Assembly: GCF_003570985.1 (NCBI RefSeq) | Contig: NZ_QXIW01000029.1 | Coordinates: 47,816-82,989, forward strand | From: Candidatus Cryosericum hinesii | GTDB taxonomy: Bacteria; Caldisericota; Caldisericia; Cryosericales; Cryosericaceae | Reading direction: 5' to 3' | Length of the DNA: 35,174 nucleotides | In this document: positions 7,681 to 15,240 of the stretch, in pieces | Numbering within the stretch: position 1 is the first letter of the stretch | How the letters are laid out: every line of letters begins with the position of its first letter | Program-made: the position numbers and the translations under genes | Notes under the pieces: model-generated | What the model was told of the DNA's origin: nothing | What the model saw: the letters and a program-made list of their open reading frames with translations, nothing else | Database searches by the model: none

Positions 7681-10478
7681 CGCACGCGTGTGGCCAGTTC
7701 CTGAAGCGTGTAGGGTTTCGGGATGAAGGCCACGAATCCCGTACTGGCGAAAGGAGTGTCAGTCGCATCATAGCCGGACATCAGGATTGCAGCCACCGAC
7801 GGATTGATCTCACGAAGCTTCTCGAACAAGTCCTTGCCATTCATGTGCGGCATCATCATGTCGACCAGGACAAGGTCGATGGATAGCCATGAATCCTTGT
7901 AGATAGCGAGCGCGTTCACTGGATCTGCGGTATCGATGACGTGATATCCGAGACCCGAGAGGACTTTGACGGCAACACTGCGGACAACATCTTCGTCATC
8001 CACGATGAGCACCGATTCTCCTCGGGCAGACCGTGGCAGTGACCCGGAGACGGGCGTCTGGCGAGCCCTTCCCTGTGCTTCGGCCCGGGAAATGGCCGGA
8101 AGGTACAGCGTGAACGTCGTTCCCTGGTTTGGCACTGAAGCCACCGTGATGGTTCCCCCGTGGTCGTGCACGACACGCCAGACGATGGACAGTCCCAACC
8201 CGGTTCCTTCAGGCCGCGTCGTAAAGAACGGTTCGAACAGGTGGTCCCTGGCTTCAGGTGATAGACCGCAACCGGTGTCTGACACCCTTATTTGCAGGTA
8301 ATTGCCGTTTGGTAGGACAGGAACATCGTGGCTGACGCAGAAGGATTCGTCGATGATGACGTTGCAGGCGTCGACCGTGAGTGTGCCGTCGTGGTGTCCC
8401 ATGGCATCGCGGGCATTGATGACCAGGTTCAGGATGACCTCTTCCAGCTGTGTTCGGTCACCGGGAACGTATGCCAGATCTGGAGAGATGCTCTGTACCA
8501 GGACAGTGCGTTTGTCAAAGCCCGGCATGGCGATCGAGAGCGTATCCGCCAGGACCTCGCCCATATCGACGTCGGCGATGGTTGGTGTGCCGTTGCGCGA
8601 GAAGGACAGCAATCGGTGTGTCAGGTCAGCGGCACGCCTCGCAGCGCGTTCAATGGTGTCCAGCCCCCGGTAGAGATCAGTCCCTTGCATTGCGTCGACC
8701 CTGAGCAGCGACGCATGCCCCATGATCCCGCCCATGAGGTTGTTGAAATCGTGTGCGATCCCCCCTGCGAGTCTGCCGACGGCTTCCATCTTCTGTGACT
8801 GCAAGAGCTCTTTTTCCAGCTGCCGGGTTCGCTCCTCTGTGAGTCGCTGTTCTGTGACATCCCGGAAGATTCCCTGGACAATGGAAGCCCCGGCAGATGG
8901 TATGGACTGCAGGGAAGCCTCACAGATGACTTGACGGCCGTCGTGGGTGACGAAGGTCCAGTCAAACCGTTGTGCCTGTCCGGCAAGGGCCTGATCTTCG
9001 AACGTGCGCATGGCGTCAGCAGATGGACGGCCGTCGGGCTGCATGGCGGGACTGATATTGGGGATGATCTTTCCTGTCAACTGTTCGGTTGTCGTAGCAA
9101 GCACTCGCCCTGCGGCGGTGTTTGCCTGTGTAATGACGTGGTCGCTGATGATCAGAATGGGATCGGGAGCTTCGTCGAACAAAGCGTGGTACTGCTGGTA
9201 CGCTGTGCGAACGGTCTGTTCGGCTTTGAGCTGATCCCGCAGGTCACGGGCAACGATGAGCACGCGCTTGCTGGGAGTCGGCAGGTTCGATGTCATGACT
9301 TCGACAGGGATGAGGGTCCTGTCGGATGCGACAAACTGCCACCGTGCTGACGTCAGACTTCGGTCCTCCAGAGACGTCAGGGTTTTCGACACATCCGCCT
9401 GTCCGATGAACATGATGGACCCCAGTGTGGCGCCAAGCAGGTCAGAGTCTTTTCGAGCAAGCAGAGTGCACAGAGCTCCGTTGACGGCCTCGATGCGCAG
9501 CTGTCCGTCAGCGTCGTCGACAAGCAGAGCCGGTTCCGGGACTGCAGCAAACAGTTGCTGATAGTAAGCGGCCCGGTCACGAGCGCCGCGCGCCGCGCGT
9601 TCACGCGAGGCAAGCAGGTAGATCGCGAACAAAACGACCGCGATGCCTCCCAGCACCAGCAACGTTGTTCTCAACCGATTGGTGTCAGTGTAGAAGGAAA
9701 TCGTGGTTCCAAACCATTTCGTTTCCAGTTGTGCCAGCAGGCCGCTGCGCCGCACTTCCGCCAGTGTCGCATTGAACTGAGACAGTAATGGGAGCATATT
9801 CCGGGCTGCTGGGAATGCCACGGGGCGGCGGCCGGTAAGGAAAGGCGTAAACAGGTCTCCGTTCTGGATGACGAGGATTCCCTGATAACGGTCGTCGATG
9901 AGAAAGTGAGCATTGACGTGATCATGAACGGCGACGTCAGCCTGACCGTCTGCGAGCGCAGCGAGCACCTCTTCCGGTGATGCGTAACGCTGGACCTGCA
10001 GCTGCCCGTAGCGATCGTCCAGGCTAGTCACATAGTCGTCTGAAACCGTTCCTGTCTTGACGGCAACACGATGGCCTCCAAGATCGCGTGGGTTGTGGAT
10101 TGCGCTGCCAACCGGCGTGACCAGGACAAGGCCGGAGTTCAGGTAGGAACTGGTGAAGGCGTAATGGGAAGCGCGGTCACTTGTCCAGAAGATCGACCCG
10201 ATGCCCAGGTCCACAGTGCCGTTCTGGACACGCTGCAATTCGTCCGCAAAGGTTGTCGTTTCGTATCGGACGCTCCAGCCGTTGAGCGAGGCAATGAGAT
10301 TCACAAGATCGACATCGAATCCGACGAGATGGTCGTCACGCTGAAACGCAAAGGGTTCGTAGATGTTCGCAGCGACCACCAGCTGGGGAGGTGATGAGAC
10401 TGGAGTGGAGGCACGGACCCGGGATATTGGTATGAGAAGCAGGACTGCGATGATAGCAAACCCGACTGCGCTGCGCAT
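7620..10478 (-). CDS. Hybrid sensor histidine kinase with periplasmic solute-binding domain, PAS domains and receiver domain
   Basis: A 952-residue membrane kinase read from ATG 10478 (MRSAVGFAIIAVLLL gives a signal/anchor helix). Longer in-frame starts up to 10688 lack a ribosome site and would precede the signal sequence. Residues about 28-262 form a family 3 periplasmic solute-binding domain (LVVAANIYEPFAF, GFDVDLVNLI), with a membrane helix at about 272-290. Two PAS segments follow (about 310-420 and 430-545), then HisKA with His576 in GGIAHDFNN, an HATPase domain (NLVINARDAM, DTGCGLS, GTGLGLS) and a receiver domain with phospho-acceptor Asp873 in LVLVDMMMP and Lys in PKPY. It probably senses an amino acid or similar polar ligand outside the membrane. 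No separate response regulator is nearby, so its output partner is unknown. Confidence 0.92.
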   Translation of the reverse strand: MRSAVGFAIIAVLLLIPISRVRASTPVSSPPQLVVAANIYEPFAFQRDDHLVGFDVDLVNLIASLNGWSVRYETTTFADELQRVQNGTVDLGIGSIFWTSDRASHYAFTSSYLNSGLVLVTPVGSAIHNPRDLGGHRVAVKTGTVSDDYVTSLDDRYGQLQVQRYASPEEVLAALADGQADVAVHDHVNAHFLIDDRYQGILVIQNGDLFTPFLTGRRPVAFPAARNMLPLLSQFNATLAEVRRSGLLAQLETKWFGTTISFYTDTNRLRTTLLVLGGIAVVLFAIYLLASRERAARGARDRAAYYQQLFAAVPEPALLVDDADGQLRIEAVNGALCTLLARKDSDLLGATLGSIMFIGQADVSKTLTSLEDRSLTSARWQFVASDRTLIPVEVMTSNLPTPSKRVLIVARDLRDQLKAEQTVRTAYQQYHALFDEAPDPILIISDHVITQANTAAGRVLATTTEQLTGKIIPNISPAMQPDGRPSADAMRTFEDQALAGQAQRFDWTFVTHDGRQVICEASLQSIPSAGASIVQGIFRDVTEQRLTEERTRQLEKELLQSQKMEAVGRLAGGIAHDFNNLMGGIMGHASLLRVDAMQGTDLYRGLDTIERAARRAADLTHRLLSFSRNGTPTIADVDMGEVLADTLSIAMPGFDKRTVLVQSISPDLAYVPGDRTQLEEVILNLVINARDAMGHHDGTLTVDACNVIIDESFCVSHDVPVLPNGNYLQIRVSDTGCGLSPEARDHLFEPFFTTRPEGTGLGLSIVWRVVHDHGGTITVASVPNQGTTFTLYLPAISRAEAQGRARQTPVSGSLPRSARGESVLIVDDEDVVRSVAVKVLSGLGYHVIDTADPVNALAIYKDSWLSIDLVLVDMMMPHMNGKDLFEKLREINPSVAAILMSGYDATDTPFASTGFVAFIPKPYTLQELATRVRQSLSTPAARASNPSEEPTV

Positions 10479-10751
10479 GACCTGGTGTGCTGGAAATACT
10501 CCCCGGCACCCAGAACGACCAGTATTCACCGAGGTTACCGTCCCCGTTCTACCTACTGTCAGCATATATGCATGATATCCCGTAAACTTCTTCTGTAAAG
10601 CTGAAATCTGGCGTGTGCGGCTATCCTGCGGCGTGTTGAGCGACTCAATTTGAGGAGGGAAGTTCTGACAAGTGGGGATATGGAACAAGTAGAGAAGCTC
10701 GGCCGTCTAAAATATGCGTATATACTATATTTGTGTTGGAGGTGTTGTGAA
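10479..10751. promoter_or_regulatory. Divergent intergenic region between the sensor kinase and the stalk/glycosidase gene
   Basis: This 273-base region must hold the starts of both divergent transcripts. A 10-bp palindrome GCATATATGC lies at 10562-10571. A TATACT -10 candidate for the plus-strand gene lies at 10721-10726 inside an AT-rich patch (about 10709-10732), but no convincing -35 sits 16-18 nt upstream. No small gene is supported. Confidence 0.35.
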
Positions 10752-12239
10752 ATGGTACATAAGCTCAGGGTCTTGTCTCGAAAAGCGTTGTGTGGTGTCG
10801 TAACACTGATACTCTTGTGTGCACCGGTGCCGGCTGTATGCGCCCGGAGCACGATGGTCGTCCTTACGACGGGCAGTGCACGGGCAGTTGTAGATGGTCG
10901 CACGATAACCATGCTTGTCCCCCCGATGATCGACCAGGTGTCTCAGCAGACACTCGTCCCGATCGAGTTTGTCGCGAGGCAGTTCGGTTTTGGCGTGTCG
11001 CCAGTGCCCCAGAGCGCGGCTGTTACTCTTTCGAGCGCCGATCACATGATATGCGTGACTCCAGGCAGTCTCGAGGCTCTCGTGGACGGTCACGCCGTTG
11101 GACTCTCCGTTACGCCGCGAGGGTTGCTTGGCGAAGTGCTGGTCGCTGCTGCTGATGTGCAGCTACTGCTCTCTGTACAGTATTCGCGCGGTTTAGTCGA
11201 CGGCCAGTCGGTGTTCACCTGGGTTACCCCGGATCCAGTAGTGGTGGGGCCTGTCGATGTTAACGCTGTCACTTTTGAGACTCGACGCGAACAGGTGTTC
11301 ATGCAGACAGTGGACTTTAATATCATCCGTATCGACATGTCGGGCAAAGGAATCCACGTTCTGAGCTGCCAGTCCACAGGTGGTCTGGGAACCGCTCGCT
11401 TTCCATCCACGTACGTAAGCAGCCTGAAGCCGCTTGTGCTCATGAACGCGACACCCTTTAACATGACGAGCTACATCATGAGTGGGTCGGTGCAGGATCA
11501 GGGCACACCTGTCTATTACTCGGGAACGTATGTCTCGACGATTGGTATTGACGCGGACAACACCCCTTTCTATGTCGAAGGGACGGCTCACGTGGTTGTG
11601 CGGCTGACCACGGGCAAGGAGCTTTCCGTGGCTCGCATCAACCAGTCCCCGGCGGCACCATCATCACTATCGCTTTCTCTGTACTCTAACTACTACACCG
11701 GCGGCTTCTCCGTCGGCGCGACTGAAGCCCTGGTGGTGCTTCAGCAAGGCAAGGTCGTTCGACTCATTTGTGGCAAGTACTTCACGCCGCGGACGCTGGC
11801 CGCGGGACAGATAGCACTGTATGCACGGAACCCTGCCACCGCCGCGGCTCTGCGAATGTCGCCCGGAGCAGACTTGCGCTCCTACGTGGGTACGCGTGAT
11901 TGCACTGGTTCTACGTTTGTGCAGTGTGGACCGGTCGTCGTGCTCGGAGGCAAGCCATACGTCGACTATCGGAAGTACAAGGACATCAGTCGCACCGCCA
12001 AGCTTGGTTCCCGTGCGTTCATTGGCATGGATGACCAGAAGCATCTGTATTTCATCGTGACGCCGGCGAAGGTGCGCCTGCAGTTCGGCGACGTCAGCCT
12101 CGCGCTGTCCCGGCTCGGACTCTTCACAAACGTGGTGACGCTTGACGGCGGAAGCTCAACGACCCTCTACTACAAGGGACAGTACATCATCAAGGGAACT
12201 CGAGCACTGACAAACGTGCTGTGCGTCCCATCGATGTAG
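10752..12239 (+). CDS. Secreted stalk-domain protein with C-terminal phosphodiester glycosidase (NAGPA-like) domain
   Basis: A 495-residue exported protein. A signal peptide covers about residues 1-31 (basic start, then hydrophobic ALCGVVTLILLCAPVPAVCA). Residues about 35-115 resemble the copper-amine-oxidase N-terminal stalk domain (TMLVPPMIDQVSQQTLVPIEFVARQFG), a cell-surface repeat that does not bind copper in most proteins. Residues about 190-495 match the phosphodiester glycosidase family (NAGPA/DUF2233): VLMNATPFN, then VVTLDGGSSTTLYYKG (Asp465) and the terminal GTRALTNVLCV. In animals NAGPA removes GlcNAc from a phosphodiester; bacterial members are thought to act on glycan phosphodiesters outside the cell. 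ATG 10752 follows GGAGGT (10738-10743) by 8 nt. Closeness to an N-acetylglucosamine catabolic cluster makes release of an amino sugar plausible, but that is inference. Confidence 0.8.
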   Translation: MVHKLRVLSRKALCGVVTLILLCAPVPAVCARSTMVVLTTGSARAVVDGRTITMLVPPMIDQVSQQTLVPIEFVARQFGFGVSPVPQSAAVTLSSADHMICVTPGSLEALVDGHAVGLSVTPRGLLGEVLVAAADVQLLLSVQYSRGLVDGQSVFTWVTPDPVVVGPVDVNAVTFETRREQVFMQTVDFNIIRIDMSGKGIHVLSCQSTGGLGTARFPSTYVSSLKPLVLMNATPFNMTSYIMSGSVQDQGTPVYYSGTYVSTIGIDADNTPFYVEGTAHVVVRLTTGKELSVARINQSPAAPSSLSLSLYSNYYTGGFSVGATEALVVLQQGKVVRLICGKYFTPRTLAAGQIALYARNPATAAALRMSPGADLRSYVGTRDCTGSTFVQCGPVVVLGGKPYVDYRKYKDISRTAKLGSRAFIGMDDQKHLYFIVTPAKVRLQFGDVSLALSRLGLFTNVVTLDGGSSTTLYYKGQYIIKGTRALTNVLCVPSM

Positions 12240-12260
12240 CAACGGAGAGCCAGACCGTAT

Positions 12261-12349
12261 TCCCTTGCTTTTGACCAGTTTGGGCGAGAATGGTATCGTA
12301 TTGCAGACAGACTAGTCAACTTGCAATGGTTATCGACTGCGGAGGAACC
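12261..12349 (+). repeat. Promoter/leader direct repeat, copy A
   Basis: This 89-base segment recurs at 13518-13606 with no gaps and 76 identical positions (85%). Both copies contain the promoter and end at the ribosome site GGAGG-AACC just before a start codon. Sequence outside the two boundaries does not match, so the repeat is discrete. Confidence 0.9.
12271..12299 (+). promoter_or_regulatory. Promoter of the first oxidoreductase gene (repeat copy A)
   Basis: TTGACC (12271-12276) and TATCGT (12294-12299) are separated by 17 nt. Both hexamers and the spacing are conserved in copy B while the spacer itself has diverged, which supports function. Confidence 0.65.
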
Positions 12350-12351
12350 CA

Positions 12352-13257
12352 ATGAAAGTAGGTGTGATCGGACTGGGAACTATCGCTCAAAAGGCCTATC
12401 TCCCCATATTGGCCGCAAGAGGTGACTTGGATATTGTCTTGGCGACCCGCAATTCCCAAACGCTTGATCGAATTAGTCGGCAATATCGCATACCTCAGAA
12501 GGTGGGATCGGTAGAGGAATTGATTCACACGGGCATTCAAGCGGCATTTGTCCATGCGGCTACCGAAGCTCACTTTCAGATCGTGCAGCGCTTGCTGGAC
12601 AGCGGTATCCACGTCTACGTTGACAAACCCCTTGCCTATTCTCTGAAGGAAGCTCGGGATCTTGTTGAGTTGGCTGCACGCCGCCAATGCCTTCTCATGG
12701 TAGGCTTTAACCGGCGCTTTGCTCCCTTTTACAGTCAGCTGCGCACCGTCCCCGACAAATCTCTGATCTTCATGCAGAAGAACCGTGTCGGCCCCCCTGA
12801 AACAGCGCGGACCTTCATTTTCGATGACTTCATTCATGTCGTGGATACCTTACGGTTCTTGTCTCCTGGCACGCCCCAGGACATCCGCGTATCAGGTCAC
12901 AAGAAAGATGGTCTCCTGGAACAAGCTATTGTCGAGTGGTCCGGCCCGCGCTTTACTGCTATCGGAATCATGAACCGAAACAGCGGAAAAACCGAAGAGC
13001 GACTTGAAGTCATTGCCTCCGGGAACAAATGGCAAGTCGATGATCTCGTGGAAAGCGTCCACTCGTACAACGGAGAGGAAAAGAGAGTTCGCTCCGGCGA
13101 TTGGGAGCCCATCCTCGTTCGCCGCGGATTCGCACAAATCATCGACTGTTTCCTCAGTGCCATAGTCCAAGGACTGCCGTTCTCCCTGACTGCGGAGGAC
13201 TCCCTGCTGACCCACGTATTTTGCGAACAAATCGTCAGGGAGTTAGACGCCGTGTAA
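12352..13257 (+). CDS. Gfo/Idh/MocA-type NAD(P)-dependent oxidoreductase
   Basis: A 301-residue cytosolic dehydrogenase-like protein. The Rossmann fold opens at residue 2 with VGVIGLGTIAQKAYLPIL. The family's catalytic EKP-type lysine appears as VYVDKPLAYS near residue 95, followed by MVGFNRRFAPFY and, further on, the substrate-face segment FDDFIHVVDTLRF with its histidine. Members oxidise or reduce sugars, sugar phosphates or inositols at a hydroxyl group; the substrate is not predictable here. ATG 12352 has GGAGG 6 nt upstream. The gene sits between two copies of an 89-base promoter/leader repeat. By eye its G+C is lower, with more CAA, AAA and AAT codons than its neighbours, suggesting later arrival in the cluster. 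It is only distantly similar to the second oxidoreductase at 19975. Confidence 0.87.
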   Translation: MKVGVIGLGTIAQKAYLPILAARGDLDIVLATRNSQTLDRISRQYRIPQKVGSVEELIHTGIQAAFVHAATEAHFQIVQRLLDSGIHVYVDKPLAYSLKEARDLVELAARRQCLLMVGFNRRFAPFYSQLRTVPDKSLIFMQKNRVGPPETARTFIFDDFIHVVDTLRFLSPGTPQDIRVSGHKKDGLLEQAIVEWSGPRFTAIGIMNRNSGKTEERLEVIASGNKWQVDDLVESVHSYNGEEKRVRSGDWEPILVRRGFAQIIDCFLSAIVQGLPFSLTAEDSLLTHVFCEQIVRELDAV

Positions 13258-13517
13258 ATACTCGCGCAGATTGAAGTGATCTCTATCTTCGTGGAGCGGT
13301 CAGGATTACGGTTGTCAATGTGATTATTTGGAACTTACGTACACATGCTTTCGTTGTCTGGGCCACGGAGGGAGCACAGGGCAACCTCTCCCAACATGCT
13401 GTTACTCTTACATTGATAACGCCATGACGCTGCTCCTTTCCCACATACTCACACAAGCATGTCAGCATCATGGCTACCTCCCCTTCATCGTACGGAATTG
13501 AGATGAAGCAGCTCGAC
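13258..13517. other. Intergenic stretch between the first oxidoreductase gene and repeat copy B
   Basis: I see no supported gene, transposon end or strong terminator in these 260 bases. A 62-codon minus-strand frame (13283-13471) has a ribosome-site-like sequence but an unnatural composition, and I do not call it. The stretch may be scar DNA from the event that duplicated the promoter. Confidence 0.4.
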
Positions 13518-13606
13518 TCCCTTGCTTTTGACCAATTTGGACTACGATAGTATCGTATTCCTGACAGATTGGTCAACTCGCAATGGTTGTTGACTGCGGA
13601 GGAACC
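13518..13606 (+). repeat. Promoter/leader direct repeat, copy B
   Basis: Second copy of the 89-base segment at 12261-12349. In this copy the transcribed leader holds a perfect GTCAAC / GTTGAC inverted pair (within 13570-13596), which is imperfect in copy A, so a leader hairpin may differ between the two. Confidence 0.9.
13528..13556 (+). promoter_or_regulatory. Promoter of the small membrane protein gene and likely of the amino-sugar operon (repeat copy B)
   Basis: TTGACC (13528-13533) and TATCGT (13551-13556) with a 17-nt spacer, exactly as in copy A. Confidence 0.65.
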
Positions 13607-13610
13607 AGAA

Positions 13611-13892
13611 ATGGGTGAACACAAGAACAAGACCGGTGCGCCGGTGCGAAATGGTTGGCACAATTCGGAGCCCCGTACGCGACAGACCTGGTCGACGATG
13701 GACAATGCCGCGAAGCGTCTGTTCATGGCCGTGCTGGTCGTGATGGCAGGAGCCCTTCTGTCCATGGTACCCGAGGCAAGGATTCCAGGGTACGTTGTGA
13801 GCGCCATCGGTTTCGTGTCGTATGTCATCCTCCGTGTGATACCCGCGTGGCGGACTTGGCGTTCTTCGAGGCGTGTGCCGCGAGCGCAGTAA
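13611..13892 (+). CDS. Small two-helix membrane protein of unknown function
   Basis: A 93-residue protein read from ATG 13611, which has GGAGG (13598-13602) 8 nt upstream within repeat copy B. A polar, basic N-terminal 35 residues precede two hydrophobic helices (about 37-53, FMAVLVVMAGALLSMV, and 58-78, IPGYVVSAIGFVSYVILRVI). The C-terminal tail is very basic (RTWRSSRRVPR), so both ends are predicted to face the cytoplasm. I do not recognise a family. It is the first gene after the promoter and lies 42 bases before the ceramidase-like gene, so it may be transcribed with the amino-sugar genes. A role in the pathway is not shown. Confidence 0.65.
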   Translation: MGEHKNKTGAPVRNGWHNSEPRTRQTWSTMDNAAKRLFMAVLVVMAGALLSMVPEARIPGYVVSAIGFVSYVILRVIPAWRTWRSSRRVPRAQ

Positions 13893-13934
13893 AGAATCTC
13901 AACTCAATCATGAATTGTACAGTGCCTTGTTGCG

Positions 13935-15227
13935 ATGCTTGAGACTGGATGTGGAAGCGCCGTCATCACCCCTCGTGTGGGGTTGCAGATGGGTGGATTT
14001 CTTGGCAAGCGTATTGCCGAGGGCGTTCATGACGACCTTATGGCCAGGGCAGTGTATCTGGCAGACGGGCCCGAGAACCGCATGATGCTCATCGTCGTGG
14101 ACACACTCGAGGTAGACCGACAGTTCGTGGACGAGGTACGGAGACGGGTGGAGCAGGAGACCGGTGTACCTGCCGTCTGTTGTCTGGTTGCGGCTATTCA
14201 TACGCATTCCGGACCTTCGGGACTCGGACGGGTCGCCTTGCCGGGAGCGGCGAAAGACACCCAGGTGTTTGGGGCTTTTAACGAGAGGCTGTTCGAGCGG
14301 ACGGTCGCAGGATGTGCCACCGCTGCCAGAAAAGCTTGCAGGTGGGCTCGCGAAGGCACTATCAATAGCGGCATAACGAACATGCAACAGCCGATCTGTG
14401 GCAATCGACGCGTTCGCACCACAGAGCCGGTGCAGATGCGCGTGCTGGAAGTGGAAACAACTACACGATGCGCAGTGGTCTACAACCTTGACTGCCACCC
14501 CACTGTTCTTCATGAGGAGAACCGCTTGTACAGCGCGGACTTCCCGGGGTTCGCCGCCAGCATCATGCCTCTCTTTGAGCCCTTTGTCACAATGCCCGTG
14601 TTCCTCAATGGGGCTGCCGGCGACATGAGTACGCGCTTCTATCGGCAGAGTTCCGACTTTGCCGAGGTGGAGCGTATTGGTACCATCGTAGCCGAGAGTG
14701 TTGCTGCAAGTCTGGATGTGCTGGAGCCGATGAAGGGGCCGTTTACGGTGCGGGCTGTCGAAGTTCCCCTGAGGCTCAAAGCCAGGAAGTTCCCCTCGGC
14801 GCAGAACCTTGAGCGCAGCATTGCTGACGCCCGAAAGAAGTTGGAAGTAGCTCGGTTGAAGCAGGTGCGGAATCTGAGACCCCTGGAATCGGCTATCGAG
14901 GGACTGACGTTTGCGGCCAAGATAGCCGACAGTGCAGGTAGCGTGGAATACATCGACTCACGTCTGTCGCTGGTTCGATTTGGTGACATACTCGTGGCCG
15001 GGATTCCCGGAGAGCTGTTTTCCAGCTTGGGGAATGACATTCGAGCTGCATTTCCAGACCATGTTGTACTGGTCGCAGGGTACTGTGGAGACTATATGGG
15101 ATATATCCCCGATGCAGCAGCATATGACGAGGGTGGCTATGAGGCGTTCACGACATTCATCGCCAAAGGCGAGGGTGAACGATTGCGGGATACTGCCATC
15201 AACGGGCTGCGCGCACTCTTGGTGTGA
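13935..15227 (+). CDS. Cytosolic neutral/alkaline ceramidase-like amidase
   Basis: A 430-residue protein of the neutral/alkaline non-lysosomal ceramidase N-terminal family, a zinc amidase. The catalytic pattern of the family is intact: zinc-binding AIHTHSGP (His89, His91), NLDCHPTVL for the next histidine, the serine in GAAGDMST (Ser232), Glu in AGIPGELF, and Tyr in GYCGDYMGYIP. The start LETGCGSAVITPRVGLQMGGF is the usual first strand. Unlike secreted ceramidases, it has no signal peptide and lacks the C-terminal domain, so it should work in the cytoplasm. It lies 13 bases before a GlmS/NagB-II-like gene and upstream of the PTS. The likely substrate is therefore an imported N-acyl amino sugar or its phosphate rather than ceramide; that is inference. 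No clear ribosome site precedes ATG 13935. Confidence 0.82.
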   Translation: MLETGCGSAVITPRVGLQMGGFLGKRIAEGVHDDLMARAVYLADGPENRMMLIVVDTLEVDRQFVDEVRRRVEQETGVPAVCCLVAAIHTHSGPSGLGRVALPGAAKDTQVFGAFNERLFERTVAGCATAARKACRWAREGTINSGITNMQQPICGNRRVRTTEPVQMRVLEVETTTRCAVVYNLDCHPTVLHEENRLYSADFPGFAASIMPLFEPFVTMPVFLNGAAGDMSTRFYRQSSDFAEVERIGTIVAESVAASLDVLEPMKGPFTVRAVEVPLRLKARKFPSAQNLERSIADARKKLEVARLKQVRNLRPLESAIEGLTFAAKIADSAGSVEYIDSRLSLVRFGDILVAGIPGELFSSLGNDIRAAFPDHVVLVAGYCGDYMGYIPDAAAYDEGGYEAFTTFIAKGEGERLRDTAINGLRALLV

Positions 15228-15240
15228 CAAGGAGGGACCA

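Noticed and set aside
13283-13471. 62-codon minus-strand frame with a GGGGAGGT ribosome-like sequence in the gap before repeat copy B
   Set aside because: The predicted peptide has many Cys, Thr and Arg residues, no helix or domain pattern, and no promoter could be placed. The gap is more likely non-coding.
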